Position numbers and translations under genes: made by a program. Of a stretch of DNA of 64,000 bases, positions 1 to 9,203 are shown one piece after another. Source of the stretch: G965197005 sp965197005 (GTDB lineage Bacteria; Pseudomonadota; Gammaproteobacteria; Pseudomonadales; Oceanobacteraceae); assembly GCA_965197005.1 (NCBI GenBank), contig OZ239982.1, forward strand, positions 2,170,001 through 2,234,000, read 5' to 3'. Position 1 is the stretch's first letter. Every line of letters starts with the position of its first letter. The notes beneath the pieces were generated by a model. The model searched no databases, was not told the DNA's origin, and was given only the letters and a program-made list of their open reading frames with translations.

Positions 1-290
1 AACCAGAGCGTATCGTACAAGTCAGCTGGGGGCAAAAACAAACCCAAAGCTATGACCTTAACTTACATATACAAGCCTTTGACCGCAATGGTTTATTGCG
101 TGATATTAGCCAAGTTTTAAGCACACACAATGTGGATATTTTATCCCTACAAAGTAACTCTAACCGTGAAGAGCATGTCACTTACTTTAATATCAATGCA
201 GAAATAAATGATATGACACAAATATCTCATTTAATTAACCGGCTTTTAGAAGTACCAAATGTCACAAATGTACAGCGAGTAACACCATGA
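1..290 (+). CDS. relA: RelA (p)ppGpp synthetase, C-terminal ACT domain (5' partial)
   Basis: The reading frame is open from the left edge and begins PERIVQVSWG, continuing into an ACT domain (FDRNGLLRDISQVLS). This matches the C-terminal regulatory end of RelA/SpoT stringent-response enzymes, which make (p)ppGpp on the ribosome during amino-acid starvation. Only about 95 residues are present, and the synthetase and hydrolase-like domains lie outside the window. The gene overlaps the following mazG by ATGA, the relA-mazG order known from E. coli, which favours RelA over SpoT. Confidence 0.88.
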   Translation, partial: PERIVQVSWGQKQTQSYDLNLHIQAFDRNGLLRDISQVLSTHNVDILSLQSNSNREEHVTYFNINAEINDMTQISHLINRLLEVPNVTNVQRVTP

Positions 291-1108
291 CTTCTTATAA
301 AATGCAAGATTTACTGCATTTAATGCAGCGTTTACGAGACCCTCAAACAGGCTGTCCTTGGGATATACAACAAACTTTCTCTAGCATTACGCCACACAGC
401 GTAGAAGAAACCTACGAGGTCATTGATGCAATTGCACGAGAGGACTGGACAAACTTAGAAGAAGAGTTAGGAGATTTACTTTTACAAATTATTTTTTACT
501 GTCAAATGGGTGATGAAAAAAATTATTTCGACTTTAGTAGTGTTGTCCACAAACTGGTTGCTAAACTTATTCGTCGTCACCCTCATGTTTTTCCTGATGG
601 CAAACTCACCTGTGACATCAAGCCCAGTAAGATAAATGAAGAGCAGGTATTAGCAAACTGGGAGCAGGTTAAACTACAAGAAAAAGCAGACAAAAATAAG
701 CATAATGAACGCTTATTAGACGACATTCCAGCGGCGATGCCTCCTTGGTTGTATGCTTATAAAATGCAAAAAAAAGCAGCTAAAGTTGGCTTTGACTTTA
801 GCCACTGGCAAGCCATAAAAGACAAAATACTAGAGGAACTACAAGAGCTAGAAGAGGAAATCAAGCAGCATAACAAGCAACGGCAACAACAAGAAATGGG
901 GGATTTACTCTTTAGCTGCATTAACCTTGCAAGGTGGCTTAAAATTCAACCTGAGACTGCATTAAGAGGCAGTAACCAGCGTTTTAAACAGCGTTTTGAG
1001 CATGTAGAGCAAGCCGTTAATCAACAAGCCAGCTGGCAAACCACCAACGCTGAGCAATTACAGCAATACTGGCAAGCGGCTAAAATAGCCTGTGCCAATG
1101 ACGATTAA
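287..1108 (+). CDS. mazG: Nucleoside triphosphate pyrophosphohydrolase MazG
   Basis: 273 aa, close to E. coli MazG (263 aa). The N-terminal MazG fold carries the acidic metal-binding helices: E40, E41 and E44 on one, and the EEELGD stretch at about 58-63 on the next. A second MazG repeat lies near residues 180-235 (EELQELEEEI, then EMGDLLFS). The enzyme hydrolyses (d)NTPs to monophosphates and pyrophosphate, and in E. coli it is linked to lowering (p)ppGpp. The start ATG overlaps the relA stop (ATGA), so translation is probably coupled. Confidence 0.93.
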   Translation: MTSYKMQDLLHLMQRLRDPQTGCPWDIQQTFSSITPHSVEETYEVIDAIAREDWTNLEEELGDLLLQIIFYCQMGDEKNYFDFSSVVHKLVAKLIRRHPHVFPDGKLTCDIKPSKINEEQVLANWEQVKLQEKADKNKHNERLLDDIPAAMPPWLYAYKMQKKAAKVGFDFSHWQAIKDKILEELQELEEEIKQHNKQRQQQEMGDLLFSCINLARWLKIQPETALRGSNQRFKQRFEHVEQAVNQQASWQTTNAEQLQQYWQAAKIACANDD

Positions 1109-1116
1109 CCCATTGT

Positions 1117-1632
1117 ATGATTATTCTTGGTATAGACCCCGGTTCGCGCATTACAGGCTTTGGACTTATCCGCATACAAGCTCAGCAAATACACTATCTG
1201 AGTAGCGGCTGTATTCGCTTAGGCGATGATGATATGGCGCAGCGACTAAACAACTTATTTGACAGCATTAAACAAATCATCATTCAGCACCAACCTCAGC
1301 AATTTGCCATAGAACGTGCCTTTATGGGGCGCAATGCTGACTCTGCCTTAAAACTAGGACAAGCCAGAGGGGTTGCCATTGTCGCTGCCACACAGCAGGG
1401 TTTAGACGTGCAGGAATACAGCCCTAGAACCATCAAACAAAGTGTTGCAGGCGTTGGTTCTGCTGAAAAGATGCAAGTACAAATTATGGTACAAAAAATT
1501 TTGAAATTACCAGGTTTGCCACAAAGCGATGCCGCCGATGCACTCGCCATTGCGTTATGTCATCACTATCATCAAGGGCATCTCATTCGTCGCTTAGGTG
1601 CAACTCGTCGTCGAGGAGGACGCTCCTCTTAA
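1117..1632 (+). CDS. ruvC: Holliday junction endonuclease RuvC
   Basis: 171 aa, normal family length. The four catalytic acidic residues are visible: D7 (GIDPGS), E66 (AIERAF), D138 and D141 (SDAADALA). RuvC cuts Holliday junctions made during recombination together with the RuvAB motor. It starts 8 nt after mazG and probably belongs to the relA-mazG transcript. No ruvA or ruvB follows, which is unusual, because ruvC commonly sits with ruvAB or yebC. Its last 4 nt overlap the convergent arsenite exporter gene. Confidence 0.95.
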   Translation: MIILGIDPGSRITGFGLIRIQAQQIHYLSSGCIRLGDDDMAQRLNNLFDSIKQIIIQHQPQQFAIERAFMGRNADSALKLGQARGVAIVAATQQGLDVQEYSPRTIKQSVAGVGSAEKMQVQIMVQKILKLPGLPQSDAADALAIALCHHYHQGHLIRRLGATRRRGGRSS

Positions 1633-2642
1633 AACCAATGACGGGTACGATTGGCAAATGCTACTAAAGAGAGCATAACAGGCACTTCCACTAACACACC
1701 AACCACGGTTGCCAATGCTGCCTGTGAGTGCAAGCCAAACAGCGAAATAGCCACCGCCACTGCCAGCTCAAAAAAGTTTGAAGTTGCAATCATACAAGCA
1801 GGAGCCGCCACATTATGCGGCAATTTAAGTTTGTAAGCACTCACATAAGATAATGCAAAAATACCATAGGTTTGTAACAACAAAGGAATGGCAATCAGCA
1901 TAATGACATAAGGCTGCATAATGATTGTCTTAGCCTGCAAAGCAAACAATAACACCACCGTTGCCAACAAACCCACTATGGACCAAGGCTTGAGCTTAGC
2001 AAGCCAATGTTCAAGTGCTTTTTTAGCTGTTTTTTTAAGTAATAAATAACGGCTGATCACCCCCGCCACCAAAGGCAAAAGAACATACAAAAATACCGAC
2101 AGCAATAGCGTTTGCCAAGGGACTTTAATATCGCTCACACCTAATAAAAATGCCGTTAATGGTGCAAAAGCAAAAATCATAATCACATCATTAAGCCCAA
2201 CTTGCACCAAGGTATAATTGGCATCACCTTTGGTCATGTGGCTCCACACAAACACCATTGCAGTACAAGGAGCGACACCCAATAAAATCATGCCTGCTAT
2301 ATATTCTTGAGCCTGTTGAGGTGAGACATAAGCAACAAAAAAAACTTCAAAAAACAACCACCCCAACGCTGCCATTGTAAAAGGCTTAACCAACCAATTA
2401 ATAACCAATGTTAATAGCAAGCCTTTTGGTTTATTGCCCACGTCTTTAATGGCACTAAAATCCACCTGCACCATCATAGGATAAATCATTAACCAAATTA
2501 ATACGGCCACCAAAATATTAACCTGCGCAACTTCAAAGCGGCTAATTTGTTCAAATAAATCAGGTAAGGTCATACCTAAAAACAGTCCGAATACAATGCC
2601 CAAAGCAACCCAAACCGATAAAAATCGTTCAAAAATACCCAT
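1629..2642 (-). CDS. acr3: Arsenite efflux transporter, ACR3 family
   Basis: 337 aa membrane protein with about ten hydrophobic segments. It has the ACR3/BASS-type conserved cysteine in a GVAPCTAMVFVWS motif followed by KGDANYTLVQVGLND, typical of ACR3 rather than the unrelated E. coli ArsB. It exports arsenite across the inner membrane. It is the last gene of the arsR-arsC-arsH-acr3 operon, 1 nt after arsH, and meets ruvC tail to tail with a 4-nt overlap. In this order ArsC makes arsenite and this pump removes it. Confidence 0.92.
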   Translation of the reverse strand: MGIFERFLSVWVALGIVFGLFLGMTLPDLFEQISRFEVAQVNILVAVLIWLMIYPMMVQVDFSAIKDVGNKPKGLLLTLVINWLVKPFTMAALGWLFFEVFFVAYVSPQQAQEYIAGMILLGVAPCTAMVFVWSHMTKGDANYTLVQVGLNDVIMIFAFAPLTAFLLGVSDIKVPWQTLLLSVFLYVLLPLVAGVISRYLLLKKTAKKALEHWLAKLKPWSIVGLLATVVLLFALQAKTIIMQPYVIMLIAIPLLLQTYGIFALSYVSAYKLKLPHNVAAPACMIATSNFFELAVAVAISLFGLHSQAALATVVGVLVEVPVMLSLVAFANRTRHWF

Positions 2643-2643
2643 A

Positions 2644-3375
2644 TTATGCTTCTTTATTTTCCTGATTAACCCTTGCGATTAAGGCTTCCTTACTTTCTAC
2701 TTGCTCTGAATAGCGAGTTGTTAAATACTTACTTTGATCACGTGTTAATAATGTCAGTTTCAGCAATTCTTCTAACACATCAACCACTCGATTAAAATAA
2801 GGCGATGGACGCATACGCTGGTGTTCATCAAACTGCAAAAATGCCTTTGCCACCGAAGACTGATTAGCAATGGTCAACATTCGCATCCAACGCCCAAGAA
2901 CACGCATCTGATTAACCACATTAAAAGACTGCGAACCACCACAAACTTGCATTAACGCCAACGTCTTACCCTGAGTCGGACGCACCGCACCCAAACTTAA
3001 AGGAATCCAATCAATCTGGGCTTTCATAATGCCTGTTATGCTGCCATGACGTTCAGGCGAGCACCAAACTTGCCCCTCTGACCAAAGCACTAAATCACGC
3101 AGTTCCTGCACCTTTGGGTGCTGCTCATCACAACTATCTGGTAGTGGCAATCCTGTAGGGTCAAAAATTTTTACTTGCGCCTGCATGTGGGTTAACAATC
3201 TAGCGCACTCTTCAATTAATAAACGGCTATAAGACACCTCACGCAAAGAACCATATAGCAACAAAATGCGTGGTTTATGACGAGATAAGGTTAGGTTAAA
3301 ATCATCAACGCTAGGAATATGGCAATATGCCTTATCTAAATTTGGATTATCCATATCATCTGTTTCTAATGACAT
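2644..3375 (-). CDS. arsH: NADPH-dependent FMN reductase ArsH
   Basis: 243 aa. The flavodoxin-like FMN-binding start RILLLYGSLREVSYSRLL and the downstream WCSPERHGSITGIMKAQIDW segment are ArsH hallmarks. Family members are NADPH:FMN oxidoreductases that oxidise trivalent organoarsenicals and may counter oxidative stress. The start ATG touches the last base of arsC, so the two genes are probably translationally coupled. The about 25-residue N-terminal extension before the fold is usual for ArsH. Confidence 0.92.
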   Translation of the reverse strand: MSLETDDMDNPNLDKAYCHIPSVDDFNLTLSRHKPRILLLYGSLREVSYSRLLIEECARLLTHMQAQVKIFDPTGLPLPDSCDEQHPKVQELRDLVLWSEGQVWCSPERHGSITGIMKAQIDWIPLSLGAVRPTQGKTLALMQVCGGSQSFNVVNQMRVLGRWMRMLTIANQSSVAKAFLQFDEHQRMRPSPYFNRVVDVLEELLKLTLLTRDQSKYLTTRYSEQVESKEALIARVNQENKEA

Positions 3376-3839
3376 TAAAGTGCCCCTTGTAAGCTCAAAA
3401 TAGAACGCCAGTTTGATTTATTGGTCTTTTTTAGCTGTAGTAATACCGCAACTCGCTGCTGAATAATTTGCATACAATGAGTAAACGCCTCAGTGCTTTT
3501 TTGCATATCTGTTTCTAATGATGGGTCTGATAAATTCCAGTGCAATGTTAACCCCTCAGTAAACAACACAGGGCACGGGCTTTGTGCTGCACTATCACAT
3601 AGGGTAAAAACAATATCTGGTTTAAAATCAACAACGTCCTGCAATGACTTACTATACAAACCCTGAGTATTAAACTGAGACCGCTGTAAATGTGCTAATG
3701 TCAAAGCATGAACCTGAGAGGCAGGCTCACTACCTGCACTTTTAGCCAACAGTTGACCTTGACCTAATTGGTTGGTTATTGCCTCTGACAAAATACTACG
3801 ACAGCGGTTATGCGTACAGACATATAAAATTTGCAGCAT
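3375..3839 (-). CDS. arsC: Arsenate reductase, thioredoxin-coupled LMW-phosphatase type
   Basis: 154 aa. The phosphatase loop CX5R is at C8-R14 (CTHNRCRS). Two further cysteines at 81 and 89 match the relay of the Staphylococcus-type ArsC (C10/C82/C89), so reduction by thioredoxin rather than glutaredoxin is inferred. It reduces arsenate to arsenite. Its ATG follows the arsR stop with no gap. The C-terminus is about 15-20 residues longer than the S. aureus enzyme. Confidence 0.93.
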   Translation of the reverse strand: MLQILYVCTHNRCRSILSEAITNQLGQGQLLAKSAGSEPASQVHALTLAHLQRSQFNTQGLYSKSLQDVVDFKPDIVFTLCDSAAQSPCPVLFTEGLTLHWNLSDPSLETDMQKSTEAFTHCMQIIQQRVAVLLQLKKTNKSNWRSILSLQGAL

Positions 3840-4181
3840 CTAATCACACCGCATCACTTGAGGAGTATCTGATAAACGGCATAAACATAACTCTAAATCA
3901 CTAGGGGCTTGCCCCTGAACGAGCTGCAAAACCTGTTCAACCCAAGCAGGTAATTGTGGATTTAAACTATAGTACACCCACTTACCACGACGCTCAGCAA
4001 GTAATAACCCCACCTCCCTTAACAGTGCCAAGTGTCGAGAAATTTTAGGCTGACTTAAATCCAATGCCACCACCAATTCACAAACACAAAGAGCACCCTG
4101 CTGCTTTAGCAACAGTAAAATAAGTAACCGAGTCTCGTCACTTAAATACTTAAAAAAAGTAGTAGGGTTGATAGATAACAA
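3840..4181 (-). CDS. arsR: ArsR-family arsenite-responsive repressor
   Basis: 113 aa winged-helix repressor. The metalloid site CxC is present at C32/C34 (ALCVCEL) directly before the recognition helix (LSQPKISRHLALLREVGLL), as in E. coli ArsR. It starts with TTG. This start is supported by a GGAG ribosome site 9 nt upstream and by the correct N-terminal length. It heads the operon and should repress it until arsenite binds. Confidence 0.93.
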   Translation of the reverse strand: MLSINPTTFFKYLSDETRLLILLLLKQQGALCVCELVVALDLSQPKISRHLALLREVGLLLAERRGKWVYYSLNPQLPAWVEQVLQLVQGQAPSDLELCLCRLSDTPQVMRCD

Positions 4182-4241
4182 AACAGATATCTCCTATACA
4201 CACTAAAAAAGTTATGACCTCAATTTAATCCATGAGCAATA

Positions 4242-4259
4242 TATATGAATATACATATA
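4242..4259 (-). promoter_or_regulatory. Candidate ArsR operator
   Basis: An inverted repeat TATATG-N6-CATATA lies about 60 nt upstream of arsR in a very AT-rich stretch. The position fits a site where ArsR would block transcription of its own operon. The arms are only 6 bp and AT-rich, so chance occurrence is possible. Confidence 0.35.
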
Positions 4260-4365
4260 CACTCAAATAATAAAACCAAAAGTGTGTGAATAAAGAGACA
4301 TAAATATAGAGTAAGACCACTTTATTCCCTAAGCGGTCACTCAAAGATGAAAAAGTTAAAACTGA

Positions 4366-6438
4366 CTAAAAAGCATCAAAGTTCTTTTTAGTAAACATAC
4401 AGCTAAAGCGATAGCTTTTATCCTTTTGAATAGGTGCAATCAGCTTATCTTTAATCTGCTGCTGATATGCTTCCTTAGAGGCACTTGGATTGCCTCCAAG
4501 TGAGACATGCTCAAAATCGTAGGAGAACCAACTTAACCAACTTTTCTCCTCAGTAAAGTAATCATTTTTAACCAAGAAAGTTTTATAGTTATCAATATTC
4601 CACACTCTGGTCATCTCTTTATTAAAAAAGACATCACGCATGGCCTCTCCCGTGGCGATTTGACCTAAAGATTGAGTACGCTGACAAAAAGCCTGTGCAT
4701 CAGCAGGTGACATGGCAATGCCTTTAGGCGCATTTTTTTTATCATCATAATTAATGCGTTGATATTTTTGTTTAACCGAAGAATTAAACAACAAAAACTC
4801 AGCCTCTGTTAAAGGGCGCATCACATAGTAATCTTTACCATTACGATGATGTTGAATATAGCGTTTAGGGTCAAAGCCAACACGGTTTGGGTTATCTTTA
4901 TCTATGATTGCACCTTGCTTAATCCCCATATCACGGGTAATTTCAGTACATAAAGTGACCTCACTGCCTGCTAAATTTTTACTCTTAATACAAAATTCAA
5001 CCGCTCGTAAAGTAGAAAATGGAGGAAAATTATAGCTTGAGCCTGACCAATTTTTAGGTGTATTCGTTTGTAATGAAAGCCCATGCCTAGATGCCAAATC
5101 ACTACGCCCTGCAATGCGCCACCAAGACTCTCTAAAATTAGGGTAATACTTAAGTACTGGTTGCATCACGCCATCAAGAGTTAGGTTGGTTTTATTTTTT
5201 AATGTCAGCTTAGGCCAGTAAATTTCTTGGCAGCTTTCATTACCCACCATTGGGCTATCATCTTTAGGTGTGATACACAGCGTTAAGGGCTTATTTTTCC
5301 ACTCTGGCTTTAATGTAAGCTGCCTACCATTTAAAGTTTTACCCGCAATCTTCCATACAAACGCTGTTGCTGCTTCTGTATCACCATTGCTATCATAAAA
5401 ACGGTATGCCGCCTCAATGGTTTGCCCTACCGCCAAAATACCTTTTATATGTAAATTATTGACCACAGGCTTTGTATCTTTATATTCATAAACCGTTTGC
5501 GGCTTGCTACATTGTTGATTGCCTTCAAGATGACCTGTTTTTGCAAATACGGTTACACAGCCTTTAATCTGTTTATTTAGGCTATCTGGTGTAACCAACC
5601 AAGACTTACTATCAGCAACCTTTAAATTATCAACAAACCATGCGTATTGGGTTTTACTTCTGTCTTCTTGGTCCTTATCTTCATCTTCATAGAAGTAATT
5701 TAACTGAACTTGGGTACGTGTTTTAATTGTTTGAGGCAGCTTATCTATATGTGCTACTGGTTTTTTATCACCATACTTTGCCTTAACCAAAACCTGCTCG
5801 GCACTACAAGCAACTATTGCTTTGTTATCTTTTTTTAATACACATACATGAATTTTTTTGCCCTGCCATGCTTTTTTTAACTCAATACTCTTACAAGAGT
5901 TACCATGAAAATCAATATCACCAACCTCATCATCAATAGGCTTAGCATCAGCGTACCATTGGCATACATGTTTTACATCATCTGGCAGTTCATAAATAAA
6001 TGCGGACAACGAATTTGCCACACGGTCATTGGTCGGGTTAGGAATGCTTATACGAGTATGGTATACAAACGGCTTCCATTTTACTAAGATCTTTTTACTA
6101 CACATTCTAGCACTTTCATATTCCGTATTCGTGGTTTTTGGCACGACGCAATATTCAATCTCAAAGCCCTGTAAATCTTCTGTTAAGGTCAGCTTATTAC
6201 CTTGTTTTATTTCACGTCCATTAGGGTGCAACCAAAACTGTCTAGAAATATCTTGATTGGCAGGCACATTTTTGGCAAATAGGTATCTGCCTGTTAACGT
6301 TTCATCAACTTGATTTAAACCTGTCACTCGCACTGCTTTAATATCAGGCGCATAGGTTGCTTGCTTAAGAGGCGCTGAACTCTCTTCCACACAAGCTACA
6401 AGCAAAATAGCACTTATAAAAATAATTAATTTTTGCAT
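4366..6438 (-). CDS. Large lipoprotein with repeated extracellular-type domains, possible C-terminal FGE-like fold
   Basis: 690 aa. The start carries a lipoprotein signal (MQKLIIFISAILLVACVEES, lipobox LVAC), so it is an inner- or outer-membrane lipoprotein. The body (about 40-510) repeats beta-rich units with paired cysteines and a recurring 'W.I.GK.L....L....W' pattern, resembling Ig-like repeats. The last 150 residues contain YYVMRPLTEAEFLLFN and MSPADAQAFCQRT, which weakly recall formylglycine-generating-enzyme/C-type-lectin folds. I do not recognise the whole protein. It is monocistronic, with an imperfect hairpin (GACCACTT/AAGCGGTC, 4315-4338) just downstream. Confidence 0.7.
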   Translation of the reverse strand: MQKLIIFISAILLVACVEESSAPLKQATYAPDIKAVRVTGLNQVDETLTGRYLFAKNVPANQDISRQFWLHPNGREIKQGNKLTLTEDLQGFEIEYCVVPKTTNTEYESARMCSKKILVKWKPFVYHTRISIPNPTNDRVANSLSAFIYELPDDVKHVCQWYADAKPIDDEVGDIDFHGNSCKSIELKKAWQGKKIHVCVLKKDNKAIVACSAEQVLVKAKYGDKKPVAHIDKLPQTIKTRTQVQLNYFYEDEDKDQEDRSKTQYAWFVDNLKVADSKSWLVTPDSLNKQIKGCVTVFAKTGHLEGNQQCSKPQTVYEYKDTKPVVNNLHIKGILAVGQTIEAAYRFYDSNGDTEAATAFVWKIAGKTLNGRQLTLKPEWKNKPLTLCITPKDDSPMVGNESCQEIYWPKLTLKNKTNLTLDGVMQPVLKYYPNFRESWWRIAGRSDLASRHGLSLQTNTPKNWSGSSYNFPPFSTLRAVEFCIKSKNLAGSEVTLCTEITRDMGIKQGAIIDKDNPNRVGFDPKRYIQHHRNGKDYYVMRPLTEAEFLLFNSSVKQKYQRINYDDKKNAPKGIAMSPADAQAFCQRTQSLGQIATGEAMRDVFFNKEMTRVWNIDNYKTFLVKNDYFTEEKSWLSWFSYDFEHVSLGGNPSASKEAYQQQIKDKLIAPIQKDKSYRFSCMFTKKNFDAF

Positions 6439-6568
6439 TTTAGACCTTTTGGGTTATTACACAGAGAATCGAATAAACGGCGAACCACATTCCTACGCCT
6501 AATTATATTTCAGGCAGATATAAAAAATGATGTCTTATTGTATACTAAATGTTGTATTTTTGTCTTTA

Positions 6569-8344
6569 TTATTGCCATTTTTTATAATATTCTTTGCCAT
6601 CAATTAAATTAAAGCGCTTTGCTTTAGCAAAATCTTGATAGTCCTGTGGTAAATCATCAAAAGGAATAAAGCGCTTTGCATCGGGCAAAAGGACATTTCT
6701 TTTATTAAAATCCACCTCCAACAGGTCACGATTTGGCAGCACAATGGCGGCAAAGGGGTCGTTATGTAAAATCTTTGTATAACGTGAGATTATTCTTAAC
6801 CTTTGTGCAGAAATAGGCAAGCGCATATCTTTGCCTGTGACTGTCGTAATAGGGGATATATTAAACAAACCTAAAATTGTATAAAAAATATCTACTTGGC
6901 TAAGCGGTTTGTGCTCATTCATAGAAATAGATTGGATATGTTGCTGGCTAGCAAAGACCAATAAAGGATTAAAAACCACCTGCCTTTCAAAACCTCGATT
7001 AAAGCGACTGTGCTCTTTATTAACGCTCTGTCCATGATCTGAGGAATAAAATGCCCAAGTATGGCGAGTATCTAAGGCTGCAAATAAGCTGGATAAAAAT
7101 AAATCGCTATAAAGGACTGTGTTGTCATAAGCGTTTAATCCATTTTCTTCTTTTTCAGGTAAAAACTGTTTGATGTACTTAGGGCTGTGTGTGTTGTATG
7201 GGTAATGGCTACCGTTCATTTGTACCACTAAAAAATAAGGTTGTTTTTTATTTTTTGCTTGCTTAATAAAAGGCAAAATACCTTGTTTAAGCAATTGCAT
7301 GTCATCAACGCCTGATAGCACATCAACATTGGCAGAAAATTGAGTGCCGTTTTTAAATACATCAACATCTTTATCAATTAAAAGCTGATCTAAATTACGC
7401 CATTTAAGCTCTTGAGCAGTAATAAAGCCCGTATGATAACCTGCGGCTTTAGCATAATTAAAAATCGTAGGTACAGAATAAATTTTACCCTTAGGGTCAA
7501 TCCCCTGAAAACCAGTTAGCATGTGTGAAACAGAACTGATGGTGCGTGTGCCTGTTGACACTGCATTTTTCATTGCCAAAAGTTGGCCAGTTTGTGCCAG
7601 TGCATCTAGCTTAGGGGTGGTTTTACGCTGATAGCCATATAAGCTCATATTAAGTGAATTTAGAGATTCTCCGACAATAAAAATAATATTGGGTGCGTCT
7701 TTATCCGCCTTTTTGAGCTCTAACTTTGGCTTATCAATTTGGTTATCTGCTGCAATTACATAACGCTCTAGCATGGCAGGAACAAGCGACCAAAATGCCA
7801 CACTGCTCATTTGAAACTTGGCGGTGCTATACCAACTTAACGTAATAACGGCAAAAAAAGCACAGGCCAAAAAGCCATTGCCAATGCGAGCTAACCAGTG
7901 TGGCTTAAGTGCTAAGTTAAATACTAAAATTAAAATAGGCAGTTCAATCGCCAGCAACAAACCAATGCGTAACCAAGGGGTATTTGTTGCACTTAATTGA
8001 ATAGTTAAAAGCGGGTCATTAATTAAAAAATACAAGTCATATAAACTGACAAAACTCTGATAGGTGGCAAAATAGCTGAGCTGTATCATCTGTGGCAGCA
8101 GTAAAAAAACCATACCAAAAATGCGTAACGCCCTAGATTTAAAAGGCAAAACAGCATACAAAAACAACAATAGCGTCAATCCACTTAGTGCTATGTTAAT
8201 CCAAAATCGCTGACTAAATATTAACTCTGCCAAATCAGCAGGACTGCGTATTAATAGTAAATCCAGCACCAGTATAATTAATGTAAGTAAAAATACAGCC
8301 CATTTAGGGCGGCAATTCAGGTTTGTTTGTACTGTTTTAAGCAT
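6569..8344 (-). CDS. Phosphoethanolamine transferase-like sulfatase-fold membrane enzyme
   Basis: 591 aa. About five transmembrane segments fill residues 15-175, followed by a periplasmic alkaline-phosphatase/sulfatase fold. Visible active-site elements are IIFIVGES (E226 metal ligand), the probable nucleophile T266 in STGTRTISS, and the SSDHGQS metal site. This is the EptA/CptA/YhjW layout, in which phosphoethanolamine is moved from phosphatidylethanolamine to lipid A, core sugar or another glycan. The disulfide cysteines of EptA/MCR are mostly absent (SHML where EptA has PCMF), so the acceptor is unclear and it may not modify lipid A. Confidence 0.85.
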   Translation of the reverse strand: MLKTVQTNLNCRPKWAVFLLTLIILVLDLLLIRSPADLAELIFSQRFWINIALSGLTLLLFLYAVLPFKSRALRIFGMVFLLLPQMIQLSYFATYQSFVSLYDLYFLINDPLLTIQLSATNTPWLRIGLLLAIELPILILVFNLALKPHWLARIGNGFLACAFFAVITLSWYSTAKFQMSSVAFWSLVPAMLERYVIAADNQIDKPKLELKKADKDAPNIIFIVGESLNSLNMSLYGYQRKTTPKLDALAQTGQLLAMKNAVSTGTRTISSVSHMLTGFQGIDPKGKIYSVPTIFNYAKAAGYHTGFITAQELKWRNLDQLLIDKDVDVFKNGTQFSANVDVLSGVDDMQLLKQGILPFIKQAKNKKQPYFLVVQMNGSHYPYNTHSPKYIKQFLPEKEENGLNAYDNTVLYSDLFLSSLFAALDTRHTWAFYSSDHGQSVNKEHSRFNRGFERQVVFNPLLVFASQQHIQSISMNEHKPLSQVDIFYTILGLFNISPITTVTGKDMRLPISAQRLRIISRYTKILHNDPFAAIVLPNRDLLEVDFNKRNVLLPDAKRFIPFDDLPQDYQDFAKAKRFNLIDGKEYYKKWQ

Positions 8345-8401
8345 AAAAATCTGCGAGATTAATTGGTGTAAATATATTCAAATTATGACATAAAAAAAGA
8401 A

Positions 8402-8446
8402 AGGATAAAAAAGAAAAGGTCTTCTTAATCAGATTAAAAAGACCTT
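8402..8446 (-). terminator. Rho-independent terminator after dsbA
   Basis: AAGGTCTT (8416-8423) pairs with AAGACCTT (8439-8446), and inside it TTAAT pairs with ATTAA. On the minus strand the stem is followed by a T-rich tail (TTTTCTTTTTT). It lies 10 nt past the dsbA stop codon. Confidence 0.85.
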
Positions 8447-8455
8447 AAAATAGGC

Positions 8456-9073
8456 TTATTTATTTTTTTTGATAAGATAATTTAGCACATCAAAAAAGGC
8501 ATCTTGTGACCCTGCAGTACTAACAGAAACCAAGTATTTGCCATTGACAACCACCGCAGGCACACCTGTTATTTGATAATTTTGAATACGCTTATCTGCA
8601 CGTTTCATTTGGCTTTTAACACCAAAAGAGCGATAGGTGTCATCAAAACTTTGTTTGCTAACACTGCTATTAGCGAGCACAAACTCACGCTGAGCGTCTT
8701 GCCCTAAAAGGCGTTTTTTATCAACATGAATGGCCTTAAATATTTTACTGTTTAAGCTATCAGATAAACCTAATGCTTCAACGGTATAAAATAATTGTGC
8801 ATGACTTGCCCAAGTTTTATTAAACAAGGCGGGCATTTTACTAAAAGCCACTTGACTGGGTAAAGACTGTTTCCATTTTTCAATACTTGGCTCTAAGGTA
8901 AAACAGTGCGGACAACCAAACCAAAAAATTTCTTCTACATGCACACGGCCATCAGCTAAAACAGGCTGTGGATTGGCAATCAGTTCATAGCCCTTGCCAG
9001 GTGCATACTCTTTGGCTGATACCACCGTGGAAAGCAACACAAATGAACAAAGCATTAATTTAATAAATTTCAT
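8456..9073 (-). CDS. dsbA: Thiol:disulfide interchange protein DsbA
   Basis: 205 aa from the chosen ATG at 9073. Longer in-frame starts exist, but this one has an AAGG ribosome site 8 nt upstream and gives a clean signal peptide (MKFIKLMLCSFVLLSTVVSA). The active site is C54-P-H-C57, identical to E. coli DsbA, and the cis-proline loop TGVPAVVVNGKY is present near residue 170. It introduces disulfides into periplasmic proteins. It has its own terminator. A cytochrome gene lies upstream on the same strand. Confidence 0.93.
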   Translation of the reverse strand: MKFIKLMLCSFVLLSTVVSAKEYAPGKGYELIANPQPVLADGRVHVEEIFWFGCPHCFTLEPSIEKWKQSLPSQVAFSKMPALFNKTWASHAQLFYTVEALGLSDSLNSKIFKAIHVDKKRLLGQDAQREFVLANSSVSKQSFDDTYRSFGVKSQMKRADKRIQNYQITGVPAVVVNGKYLVSVSTAGSQDAFFDVLNYLIKKNK

Positions 9074-9203
9074 AATATACCTTTTTTTAAGAATTAGAAC
9101 GAGCAACAAAGACCTATAAATAATAGGGAAGTTCAAGCTAAATTAAAAAACAAAAAAAGGCAATAAAATTGCCTTTAAATGATGTAAAAACCAGCGATTT
9201 AAT

